A stretch of DNA of 64,000 nucleotides from Planococcus citri (lineage: Eukaryota > Arthropoda > Insecta > Hemiptera > Pseudococcidae), in assembly GCF_950023065.1 (NCBI RefSeq), contig NC_088679.1, positions 57,908,001 to 57,972,000 on the forward strand, written 5' to 3'. Of the stretch, positions 30,940 to 41,890 are shown piece by piece. How positions within the stretch are numbered: the stretch's first letter is position 1; each line of letters opens with the position of its first letter. A program made the position numbers and the translations under genes. The notes under the pieces are model-generated. The model ran no database searches, was not told the DNA's origin, and was given only the letters and a program-made list of their open reading frames with translations.

Positions 30940-31470
30940 CCCGGGGGAAAAAGTTCAAACTTGGCCATACATGATCTATTTTGATCAAACACAAACCGAT
31001 GTTTCCATACATGCTCATGTTAAAAATTGTCCCCCACATGATCATATATGTCATATATGATCATGTATGATCAAGTATGATTTAGTGTAACCATGATCAT
31101 GTGTAAATGCGGGGATTTTTTTAAACATGAACATGTATGATCATACTTTAAATTCGAGAATGTATGAATTTTTATAATAAAAATATTGATTAATGAACGT
31201 CAGTATAAAATATATATGAGATGATTTGCTGAATGGTATAAGTACGTAAGATGTGCTAAGAATGCAAGACAAATGTGGATAAATGAATTTCAGACATTTT
31301 TCCAGATTATAGACACTTTTCTGGATTATAGAATAAAATGTATGATATAATAAATGCAATTTCATACAAATGATCCATACATGAGCATGTGGGGGACAAT
31401 TTTTTAGTATGATCATGTATGAAGTCGTCATACATGATCATGTATGGCCAAGTTTGAACTTTTTTCCCCG
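30940..31470. repeat. 530-bp inverted repeat rich in TGATCATGTATG
   Basis: CCGGGGGAAAAAGTTCAAAC plus TTGGCCATACATGATC at the left pairs with GATCATGTATGGCCAA plus GTTTGAACTTTTTTCCCCG at the right. TGATCATGTATGATCA-type words, themselves palindromic, fill both ends. A further copy of the right end lies at 33573-33712. Confidence 0.75.
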
Positions 31471-31670
31471 TGATATTATAATGGTATATTCGTGTATGGG
31501 TTACGGTTACGATACGATGAATTTCGATGTAAATATGACCGTCATGTTTTTATGAAATATTATAATCAGTTGTTTTTATCGTGTGTCGTATTGTTATTAA
31601 TATCTCAATAATGGTGAATACTCGTATTTGAACATTTTCAAACAGGGTCATGCAAATCTATAATAAAACA

Positions 31671-31890
31671 TACCTGGGATGTGTTCACTTTAGCTATTAA
31701 AATCAGGTATACCTACTAGATTTCAAATTGGAAAATTAGGTATACCTATACAGTATACACAAACCATTAGCCAACCAGTTTCAAAGAACGAAAAAATCTG
31801 ATTGACGTAATGGCTTGTTCATACCTAATTTTCCAATTTGAAATCAAGTTTACCCGATTTCAATAGCCAAAGTGAACGCAACCTGGGTAC
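31671..31890. mobile_element. 220-bp MITE-like inverted repeat
   Basis: GTGTTCACTTTAGCTATT pairs with AATAGCCAAAGTGAACGC, and GATTTCAAATTGGAAAATTA pairs with TAATTTTCCAATTTGAAATC. TA borders both ends. Non-coding. Confidence 0.7.
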
Positions 31891-31924
31891 ATTCCATAAA
31901 TAATACTACAGCAGTCATGATCTT

Positions 31925-33570
31925 ACTAGATTCATCATAGAGCATTGTCATATGGCGCAATGCGGGATAGTTTACCCTAGCGCCTGTGCCAAGGTAGGAC
32001 AACTTGGCCGGCACTACTACAGGGTGGCCAGAAATATCGGGTACCCCTAAAAAAGTTTTCTAACTAAATACTTCGGTTGGTCACAGTGAATGATAATAAT
32101 GATAACACATGATTGGTTGTTGGACTGGAGAGATAACATTCCACCAATCATATGCATCTATTTCACGTTGCCAACCTATATTTTTAATGAAAAACTTTCT
32201 TAGGGGTACCCGATATTTCTGGCCACCCTGTATAGACGCATACGATTTCTCATGTAAAAAATGAAATTTTTTCGATTGTATGCGAGTTCGGGTGAACTTT
32301 CATGTAGTCTCAAATTAAAGGCAATAAAATTCTGTATCGATTGATTTTAAATTTTCATCATTTCGCGTAAAAATAACGATTTTATGAATACTTCTATTTT
32401 ACTGATTTTTGAATACTACGTACGTCATCTTTAAACTATAAACTACTCGAAATTTTCAATGAGCACATATGTGTTTTGAATGATTAAAATGTTCAGAATT
32501 TTATCCTCTTTAAAATGAGTTTTTCCCGAAAGCTCTACCTTTTACCGTTCAAAAGTTCTCGAAGCTTTAAGTTGCAAAAACCAGCTGCAGGCAATAATTA
32601 TTGAACTTTGAACTAAAATTAATCGAAATATTCAGTGAACACATAGGTATTTTAATGCAGCAAATTGTTTGTAATTTTATTTTCTTTAAAATGGGGGTTT
32701 CTCGAAAGCTCTGCCTTTTACCGTTCGAAAGTTCTTGAAGATCAAAGCTGCCAAAAGTTGTCACTGATCAATACCAAAGTGAACTGATAGGTATTATAAG
32801 TACTTACTCAGTGATGATACAATTTGACCACTTTCGGCAACTTTGATCTTCCAGAGCTTTTGAATGGTAAAAGATAGAGCTTTTGGTACAAATAAGTAGG
32901 ATGAAAATTTCGGTTAATTTCAGTTCAAAGTTCAATACTTATACTGCTCGCCGCTGGTTTTCGCCTTGTTTTTGCAACTTCAAGCTTCGAGAACTTATGA
33001 ACGGTAAAAGGCAGAGCTTTCGGGAAACCCCCATTTTAAAGAGGATAAAACTACGAACATTTTGCTGTATTAAAATACCTATTGGCCACTGAAAATTTCG
33101 ATTAATTTCAGTTCAAAGTTCAATAATTACTGCCTGCACCTGGTTTTTGCAACTTAAAGCTTCGAGAACTTTTGAACGGTAAAAGGTAGAGCTGTCGGGA
33201 AAAACTCATTTTAAAGAGGATAAAATTCTGAACATTTTAATCATTCAAAACACATATGTGCTCATTAAAAATTTCGAGTAGTTTATAGTTTAAAGATGAC
33301 GTACGTAGTATTCAAAAATCAGTAAAATAGAAGTATTCATAAAATCGTTATTTTTACGCGAAATGATGAAAATTTAAGATCAATCGATACAGAATTTTAT
33401 TGCCTTTAATTTGAGACTACATGAAAGTTCACCCGAACTCGCGTACAATCGAAAAAATTTCATTTTTTACATGAGAAATCGTATGCGTCTATAGTAGTGC
33501 CGGCCAAGTTGTCCTACCTTGGCACAGGCGCTAGGGTATGCAGCAATTTTGTAAATGCTCTATGATCATA
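31925..33570. repeat. 1.6-kb palindrome
   Basis: Starting from CATAGAGCATT/AATGCTCTATG, the arms pair through CCTAGCGCCTGTGCCAAGGT, AGGACAACTTGGCCGGC and GACGCATACGATTTCTCATG. The centre near 32780-32800 is flanked by repeated segments with TTTTACCGTTCAAAAGTTC. The left arm contains a 211-bp MITE (32020-32230) that the right arm lacks. Confidence 0.85.
32020..32230. mobile_element. 211-bp MITE derived from the 22045 transposon family
   Basis: Ends CAGGGTGGCCAGAAATATCG and CGATATTTCTGGCCACCCTG, flanked by TA (32018-32019 and 32231-32232). Its subterminal sequences (GGTTGGTCACAGTGAATGAT and TATGCATCTATTTCACGTTG) match both ends of the 22045 element, so it is an internally deleted member. The opposite palindrome arm (near 33492-33497) has the empty site with a single TA. 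Confidence 0.92.
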
Positions 33571-33572
33571 CA

Positions 33573-33712
33573 AGATCACACTTGATGATGTATGATCATA
33601 CTTGGTCACACTTGATCATACATGAGCATATGGGGGACAATTTTGTAATATGGTCATGTATGATGTCATCATACATGATCATGTATGGCCAAGTTTGAAC
33701 TTTTTTCCCCGG
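33573..33712. repeat. Partial copy of the TGATCATGTATG inverted-repeat element
   Basis: Matches the right part of 30940-31470 (GAGCATATGGGGGACAATTT, GTATGGCCAAGTTTGAACTT, CCCCGGG). Together with 30940 it may frame the 31925 palindrome as a 2.77-kb compound with CCCGGGG outer ends. Confidence 0.6.
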
Positions 33713-34237
33713 GTTGTTTAAATCAGAGAATGCATCATATAATGGAATGAGTCAATGAGTACATCGCCAGGATGGATTTATTGCATCACTTTTCAAAATT
33801 CATTCTGATGTTCTCATTACATTTCTTTGGGGACTCAGTCCTGCAGACATGGTATTCAAAACATCATTTGGTGGGTAATAATTACATCGTATAGTAAGCA
33901 ATGATTACATTCCTTAAACATGACTGAGAACCGTGCAGTGATTTACTGAATACCGTAAATAATGTACTGAGTACATCGCCGTACTGCAATGAAATCCGTT
34001 TTTGTTTTTTTTTTTTTTCAAGTTTCTCTGTATGAGAATGTAGTGAGTACTGTTATCGCAGTACTCAGTACATCGTTTTTGAAAATCAATGCATCGATTT
34101 CAAAACTGATGAAATTAATTGCTAATTTTCTCGCAGTCTTGTGTTTCTTTCAAGTAAATTTCTCATGTACCTACCTACTCGAATGTTTTTTCAAACCCTG
34201 TTTTTTTTTTGGGGGGGGGGGGTTCGTTGCATTCAAC
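33713..34237. other. Region with repeated TGAGTACATCG words
   Basis: TGAGTACATCG and GTAATGATTACATCG-like words recur (33755, 33870, 33969) and occur inverted at 34066. The same words reappear at 34755 and 35190. A poly-T and G12 run lies at 34200-34222. No gene. Confidence 0.4.
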
Positions 34238-34600
34238 TGATGACATTATGTTTGAAAATTTTCTCATTCTTCTATTTTATGTAAATTATTCAAATACCTA
34301 CGTACTTGCATGTATTTTCAATTTTTTTTTTTTGTTGGTTTTTCACTATACATAGTTAACTGATGACATGTTTGCAAATTTTCTCTCTTCTATTTTATGT
34401 AAATTATTCAAATACCTATGTACTTGTATGTATTTTTAATTTGTTTGTTTGTTTTTGTTTTTTGGTTTTTCAGTGTATTTAACTGATGACATGTTTGCAA
34501 ATTTTCTCACTCTTCTGTTTTATGTAAATTATTCAAAAACCTACCTATACTAGTATACTTGTATATATTTTTAAGTCATGTTTTTGTTTTTATTATCTTA
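34238..34600 (+). repeat. Three-copy tandem repeat, about 122 bp
   Basis: Units start at 34238, 34361 and 34484 with TGATGACAT, then GTTTG.AAATTTTCTC and TTTTATGTAAATTATTCAAA. A more diverged fourth unit may precede them near 34110. Non-coding. Confidence 0.85.
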
Positions 34601-34754
34601 AAAAAATTTTTCATGCACTATTATTACATTGTGTTACTTTTTTTGGAAAAAATTCCGAAAAAAGGGATGTGTACAACCATTTTTGGGACAATACAGAAAT
34701 ATAGGTAATGAATACATAAAGTTCAGTAATCACTACATCGCTGATTACTGTTGG

Positions 34755-35222
34755 TGAGGTAATGATTACATCGTTTTGCATTATTAGATCTTGAGCGTAG
34801 GGTAAACATTTCTTCTCTTAATTTTTCAGAAAGTAGGAAGTGCATATCAAATATATTTCTCAAATGTTCAGAAACATTATATGAATCGGGGTAAATTATG
34901 CCCATATCGGACATGCCCTGTCCAAATTATTGTGATCATCGTGGGATTCGCTCCCCAAGAAGGATATGTATGGGTGCTGCCATTGTATTACCCCCAAATT
35001 GAACCGATAGCAGTTGCAGAGCGCCTGTTGGGAAAGGCAGGATCAAATATTCACAAAAAAAAGGAACAGTACGTCGAATTTGATGTACTCAGTTCAGTAC
35101 ATCAAGCAAGGCATTTGTTCATTTGGTAACAATGTAGCAAGCACAGTGCATCGCAGTTATGTTTACCCTACGATCAGGATCTAATACTGCAAAACGATGT
35201 AATCATTACATCACCATGAATT
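34755..35222. repeat. About 470-bp inverted repeat
   Basis: GGTAATGATTACATCGTTTTG and TAGGGTAAACAT on the left pair with ATGTTTACCCTA and CAAAACGATGTAATCATTAC on the right. The 82-codon frame at 34881 (CPYRTCPVQIIVIIVGFAPQ) lies in the loop and has no recognised family. Confidence 0.7.
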
Positions 35223-35713
35223 AACGATGTAAAGGTTTCTTTATGAAGGGAGGAGTTTCTTTTTCTGATTCAAACTTCGAATATTTCTTGAATGTATAAA
35301 CAGTAAGTTTTTAATGAGGGAAAAGAAGAGCAAATAGCCCGAACAAATCAAGGGCAAAAGCTCTCATTAATGTGATATTTAAAATCTAAAAAAAGTTGAA
35401 AAATGAGCATTTTTCTACAAAGTTTGTTCACAAAACTTGGTCAACTAGTTTACCAATTTGAATTTATTTTCGTGCGTTATTCACTACTTCAGAAAATGAA
35501 AAGAATAAACCGTCAGGAGCCCTATGATGGCTCGATGCGTAACAGAGTAAGTACCATAGCACCCTGACCAGTGACCATGTTCATTTTTCAATTCACAGCG
35601 TCAATTTCTCAATTGTAACATGTGGGTGGTCTCACAGTTCATAGGTTATTACAACTCCCTGTTGAAAAAGGAGATACACCTCAGTATAAAAACTTACGTA
35701 ATAACGTAAACAA
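35223..35713. other. No gene recognised
   Basis: AT-rich spacer with no open frame of note and no clear repeat. Confidence 0.35.
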
Positions 35714-35715
35714 TA

Positions 35716-36099
35716 TGAAGAGTGATATTCCAAAACTCGCTTTGTCCATTTTTATCAAATCTGGGTTTTCAGTGGTACCTGGTAGATGAAGTATTAACTC
35801 ACATTCCTACATCATCAACCTACCAAAATGAGGTGTTAAACTCACCTAAATAGCCAATTCACTAAAAATTAAAAAAAAAATAATGTTCCAAAACGCGCTT
35901 TGTCCATTTTTATTGAAATTTTTTTCAGCAGTATTTAGTGGATGAAATGTATACCTACACTCCTACATCATAAATCCACCCAAATAAAGTTCTAAACTCG
36001 CCTAAAAAGCCAATTTAACCGTTTAAAGGGAAACTGTTTTTCCTCTCTCCTGAAAAGTTGTGAAAATGGACAAAGCGAGTTTTGGAATATCACTCTTCA
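35716..36099. mobile_element. 384-bp TA-flanked MITE with internal direct repeat
   Basis: Ends TGAAGAGTGATATTCCAAAA and TTTTGGAATATCACTCTTCA, flanked by TA (35714-35715 and 36100-36101). Inside, AAAACGCGCTTTGTCCATTT repeats the left subterminal sequence, followed by CTCCTACATCAT.AA.CCACC in both repeats. Non-coding. Confidence 0.85.
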
Positions 36100-36169
36100 T
36101 ATGTTAAAAATTTGAAGAAAAAAAAACTTGAAGAGGTAATTTGAAAAAAAGTGACCAAATTATAAAGTA

Positions 36170-36930
36170 ACGACAATTAAAAGTAGAAATCACCAGATAT
36201 TTTGAAAACATGATACTATTAAATTTTCAGGGTAAAAAATGAATAAAAACGCAAAAAAAAGGGGCAAGATTTATTTCCTGATGTTATCAGTATCCAGAGA
36301 ACGAGGATTGGGCGTCTGGTGAAAAATGAATAGATAAAATGTGAAGTTATGACACGAAGAGAGCTTTTTCCCATAGGTACATAGAAAAACCGCGTCGAAA
36401 ATCCAAAAACTAAATTTTTGGTATCAGATTCAATTATTTAGAAATCAAAATTAACGAGAAATAATAATTTATCTGGTGTTTTCTGAGGCCAAAATTTCAC
36501 TGTTGTTTATTGAGTCGAAAATAAGACATGAAATCTAATCTAAATTTCAGACATGAAAAAATATTCATCAGGTGAAAATGGAAATCATCCTTGTCTGTTT
36601 TTCATAGCTAAATAAGATTTTATGCCTGATTTACGACTCAGTAATCAATTCCACGATAAGATAGACAGAATAAGTAACTAAAAAAATTGTTTTTGTATTT
36701 TTTCGACTCGATTTTTCCAAGTAGGTATGTATGGAAAAACGCTCTCTTCGTGACATAACTTCATATACTACGTATTTATTCATTTTTCACCAGACGCCCA
36801 TTCCACGATCTCTGAATACTGGTAACGTTAGGAAATACGGATTTTTTCCAGGAAAATTTAACAGTAGGTATTATGTTTTTAATATATCTGGTGATTTCTA
36901 TTTTTGGTTGTCATACGTTTTTCTCATTTT
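36170..36930. repeat. 760-bp foldback
   Basis: AGAAATCACCAGATAT pairs with ATATCTGGTGATTTCT, GGGCGTCTGGTGAAAAATGA pairs with TCATTTTTCACCAGACGCCC, and ACACGAAGAGAGC pairs with GCTCTCTTCGTGA. The 129-codon frame starting at 36731 is a read through the right arm and flank and shows no domain. Confidence 0.75.
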
Positions 36931-37836
36931 TTTTTTCAAAGCTTGGTTATGCATTCATCAATTCATGTGTACATGTGAGGACGCGTCTATTCGTGGGAAT
37001 ATGTGTGTACATCCCTCCCTGCTGATGAAACCAGAACCAGTACTGTGGAGACCAATGAACCATCAACTCCTTATTAAAGCAGGTTCAAAGTTGAAAATCT
37101 GCAGCTCACACCTGAAATAAGAAGTAAATATGTGGAGAGATTCAGCAATATTCTAAATACAGACAATCCAGAACTGATCATCGATGTTCACAAGAAATTA
37201 AAATTTTGGGAACTGTAGTCTCAAAAAAAGAATTTTTGGAAATCGAAATTGACTGGTTTCAAGGAGAATAGGGGTCGTGGAAAAATCTCAAAACAGAAAC
37301 GATTTTCGCAACAAACGAAAAATTTATGAAAAATGAAAAGAAATCGCGAAATACGAAAGTTGTTTAATAAAACTTAATATGTTATTTTTGATTATTTTAT
37401 CTAAGAAGTTTCTTTTGTTTTTTAAAATTGCAAAACACAAAAGCTGTTTAATACAATGTATTGTTATTTTTCAATTTTTAACTAAAAATTTGAAAATAAC
37501 CACCAATTGAAGATTTCATTAAAAAATTACTTCCTGAGAATTTTGACGAAAAAACAATATAATAAGTACAACTTTTCGTCAACTCACCAAAAATTGATTC
37601 TGTCCGGCAATTTTTACAAAAAACGGGACTTTTTTACAATTTTCCTGAAGCAGTGGATCTTTGGGGAAATCTTGGCAAGAACAGGACTGTTTGTCAATTT
37701 TGGCAAAAATTATCCCCGTCGACAATTTTACCAAAAATGGATACTTTTTTGACAATGTTGAAAAAATGAACACTTGAACTGACTACTTTGCCAAAAATTG
37801 ACGCTTTTTGACAATGTTGACAAACATTGACACTTC
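36931..37836. other. Low-complexity region, no gene
   Basis: From 37500, degenerate repeats of TTGACAATTTTTGCCAAAAA-like words. Similar words lie just outside the far end of the next palindrome (41900-42010). No coding region recognised. Confidence 0.4.
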
Positions 37837-40800
37837 TAGTTCAGTGGCAAACTGTAAGTAAGCGGCAAATTATGATAAAGCTTTGAAATTTAGTATGATG
37901 AATAAGGACACCAACAGAAAATTTTCAAGCCCGGGAGGCAATCGCCAAGTTCCATAGGAGGGGAATGGGGGTGATTTGGGGGGAGGGTTCAACCCCCCAT
38001 TTTTCCAAATGCGGCTAACGGGGTGATATTGGTGTCAATTCCGTATGATTGAACCCCGTTGAGTTCGAAAATACCATTACTTTCAAAATCTGAGGAAGAG
38101 GAATGCCTCAAATTTGAGATTTTCTGAGTGAAGTTTTTGCATTTTTCTCAAAAATACCCCAAAATACAGTTTTTCAACCCTAGATGACACGCTGACCTTC
38201 CATCGACATTTTTATGGCCATTTTCGGATTCTACAGGTTAATTACAATGCGAATCGATCATCAATACTTTCGCATACCTCTACCGTTGGTGTACAGAGGG
38301 GTCTAAAGGGGATAAAAATTGGCGTTTTTTCGGCATTTTCTCGCAAAAATCGGGGTTTTTGAACTGTGCACCGAATACAATTAGCGGGAGAAGGTTCTAA
38401 TGTCAATTTTCGAATACTACAAAGCAAATGCCATCGAATAAGACTCGGAGGCACTTTTTACACCCCTCCTGGGAGGTAGCAGAGAGGGTCAAATTTGACC
38501 CTTATCTTGCTTATGTTGAATCAATTTTAGAAATGTAATCAACTTAAGTGTACATTTCCTTACAACCGAGATAATGATGTTTGTATCAATGTTTTTTGTA
38601 CCGTCGAACCCAAATTTGCAATCATTTTTTCAATTCCAAGGGGAGGGGGTGAGACCATACTGGGGAGTAGGTCTATTTTTCACAAAAAATCGACATGTAT
38701 ATCAAAATGTAGGTTTTCAAGGACGCTGATTTCAGAAATGCTATCAGTTTTTCATTTTGGTTGAAGCTAAGGGGATGATACTGCATTCAAGGGGTGGGGG
38801 ATGAAATTTTTCACAAAAAATCGACATGTATATCGAAACGTAGGTTTTCAAGGATGCTGATTTTGGAAATTCTATCGATTTTTGATTTGGGTTTATGCCA
38901 AGGAGATGATACTGCATTAGAGAAAAGAAAGCTTGTGCTACTCGTACAATTTTTGACAAAATGAGAATTGCTTTTTCACTTCATTGGGAGTTATAAAAAT
39001 ATTTTTCCAACTTTTTCCTCGGTTAGCTTTCTCAACCTCATTCTCACATTATTCTTATGAAAGGTCTAAGCGTACATTTACATGGAGATCGTGTCTTTGG
39101 AATGAAAAAATGAGATATGAAAGGCTTGTTAAATTATCATGATTAAGGAATAGTAAAATCATATTCAAAAGATGCACAAATTTTTTATGCCACAATTTTC
39201 ATTCTAAAAAATCTTCATCTGCTAACTAGCCATTCGCATAAATACCACGAATAATCGGAAATATTTGAACAAAATTATGTCGAATTATATATACCGAATC
39301 CCACTTCTATGGAGCCGGAACACAAAACGTAATTGAAAGAAAAAGATTGATGTACATGGCGATTTTTTGTGAAAAATTTCATCCCCCACCCCTTGAATGC
39401 AGTATCATCCCCTTAGCTTCAACCAAAATGAAAAACTGATAGCATTTCTGAAATCAGCGTCCTTGAAAACCTACATTTTGATATACATGTCGATTTTTTG
39501 TGAAAATTAGACCTACTCCCTTATATGGTCTCACCCCCCCCCCCCTGGAATCGAAAAAATGATTACAAACTTGGATTCGACGGTACAAAAAACATTGATA
39601 CAAACATCATTACCTCGGTAGTAAGAAAATGTACACTTACGTTGATTACTTTCTAAAATTGACTAGGGGGCTTCGCCCCCTAGGTCGCTCCGCGACCTCC
39701 GCCTCCATAGCTCGCGCACTCGCTTCGCTCGTGCTGCTCGCCCTGACCCTCGCTTCGCTCAGGCCTCTCGCCCCTCCGGGGCTCAATTTTTTAACAACTC
39801 AACTCATGCCCCTGCTCCTAAATGCAAATCAGCTGCAATGTGTCAATAGCAAATTCTACTCTGGTTCTAAAGTACAATGTTTAAAAAATTCAAGTTTGAA
39901 CAATATTTCTATCAATTTCTACAATGAATTAACGAAATTTTTTTTCTCAAAAAACTTACATCTATTCACTTCAGATTTATACTTGGGGTATTGAATTACT
40001 CTGGTATACTTACTGACTCTTGATAATTAGGTATCATCATTTTTTAGGAGTAAAATTTCTGAAATTCTAGGTATATGTAAAATTGGGTAGAAAAATGTTT
40101 AAAATTTTTGTAAAATGATGGCATAAAATGAGTAGGTAGTGAGTATGCTGCAGTAATTCAATCCTATTAAATGAAAATCTGAGGTAGGATAGTCAAATTT
40201 GTATCCCAAGTATAGAAACCCTATCAGTGGTGGCTTAGCTAAGAGAGGGACGTGACTTGAGCCACCCCCCCCCCCCGCGTGTGAAAATTAGAAATAATGC
40301 ACGCAATAATGAACCGTTTTTTCGTTTTTTCGACCCATTTTTTTCAACAAATTTTCGCTTTCACTTCACTTGAGCAGTAATTGCACCTTCATTTCCATAC
40401 AAATTATCATACATTAAGAAGGGATTCCATTACATTACCTCTAATTTCGATTTTTCATACCTAAAAATCTGGTTTTGCCCTCTCTTTGAGAAAATTCTGG
40501 CTACACTGTACTGAACCCTTCTCCATCTTCACTTTAACTTTTTTACAAACAATGTTCCACTAAACATTTAAATTTGTGCTGTTGAAATAAAATCCTAACC
40601 CAAAAATGATCTCAAGTGTAGAACCTCCTCTCCTTATTATTTTAACAGACACCACATTCCAGTTTTGAAAAAAATAAAATACTATAGCAATGAATGTACC
40701 TCGCAACACAACAAACAACAACATCATTCCCTCCTCAACACCCCTACGCTGTAAACACGCCCACATAGCAACGTTCTGAGTGTATTGTTGTCGGTGTGCA

Positions 40801-41890
40801 TTGTAATATGTGCATTTATAAACAATAGAGAAAGTGTTTTTTCAATTTTTTCGGCCTTTAATTTGAAAAATTCCGATTTTTTTTTCTTGATGACATATCT
40901 ACACGTCAAAAGGAACGCTTGAAAAAAAAATTGTCGAAATCGGTTCGATAGAAAAGGCTGGCGAACTCTATCAAGGTTTCTACTCGAAATTCTATTGTTT
41001 AAACACAATAGAAAACGTGTTTTTTCAATTTTTTCGGCCCTTAATTTCAAAATTTTCGATTTTTTTTTCTTGATGACATATCTACACGTTAAAAGGAACG
41101 TTTAAAAAAAAAATTTGTTGAAATCGGTTCAGTAGAAAAGGCTGGCGGACTCTATCAAGGTTTTCCTTCAAACATCTTTTAATATATAAGGATTCAACAT
41201 TTATAAGCAAGATAAGGGTCAAATTTGACCCCCTCAACTACCTCCCAAGAGGGGTGTAAAAAGTGGCTCCGAGTCTTATTCGATGGCATTTGCTTTGTAG
41301 GATTCGAAAATCGACATTAGAACCTTCTCCCGCTAATTGTATCCGGTGCACAGTTCAAAAACCTCGATTTTTGTGAGAAAATGCTGAAAAAACGCCAATT
41401 TTTATCCCCTTTAGACCCCTCTGTACACCCACAGTTGAGGTATGCGAAAGTATTGATGGTCCATTCGCATTGTAATTGACCTGTAGAATCCGAAAATGAC
41501 CATAAAAATGTCGATGGAAGGTCAGTGTGTCGTCTAGGGTTGAAAAACTGTAATTTTGGGGTATTTTTGAGAAAAATGCAAAAACTTCACTAAGAAAATC
41601 TCAAATTTGAGGCATGCCTCTTCCTCAGATTTTGAAAGTAATGGTATTTTCGAACTCAGCAGGGTTCAATCATATGGAATTGACACCAATATCGCCCCGT
41701 TAGCCCCATTTGAAAAAATGGGGGGTTGAAACCTCCCCCAAATCACCCCCATTCCCCTCCTATGGGACTTGGCGATTGCCTCCCGGGCTTAAAAATTTTC
41801 TGTTGGTGTCCTTGTTCATCATACCAAATTTCAAAGCTTTATCATAATTTGCCGTTTATCGCCCAAAATATACATTTTGCCACTGAACTA
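37837..41890. repeat. 4.05-kb palindrome interrupted by a Helitron
   Basis: TAGTTCAGTGGCAAA and GGCAAATTATGATAAAGC on the left pair with their complements at 41835-41890. Pairing continues through GCCCGGGAGGCAATCGCCAA, GGTCAAATTTGACCCT, TACATTT.CTTAC.ACCGAG and CAAGGGGTGGGGGATGAAAT to a centre near 39100. The right arm is split by a 1530-bp Helitron (39663-41192), so the palindrome itself is about 2.5 kb. TTC borders both ends, a possible 3-bp duplication. No transposase. Confidence 0.85.
39663..41192 (-). mobile_element. Non-autonomous Helitron, 1530 bp
   Basis: Read on the minus strand it begins TCCTTATATATTAAAAGATG and ends with the hairpin GGGGGCGAAGCCCCC followed by TAG, that is a CTAG terminus (39663-39666 on the plus strand). 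It lies between host A and T with no duplication. The other palindrome arm (near 38513-38525) reads GTTGAATCAATTTTAG, exactly the two flanks joined. These are the defining Helitron features (rolling-circle transposition, TC..CTRR ends, AT target). No Rep/helicase frame was seen, so it depends on an autonomous relative. Near its 5' end two tandem units of about 165-180 bp (40821-40985 and 41001-41166) share CTTGATGACATATCTACACG. Confidence 0.93.

Noticed and set aside
36731..37120. 129-codon open frame with a hydrophobic segment
   Set aside because: Begins inside the right arm of the 36170 foldback and shows no domain or splice support.
39629..39994. 121-codon Leu/Ala-rich open frame
   Set aside because: Its Leu/Ala-rich part is the GC-rich 3' end of the Helitron, which lies on the other strand.
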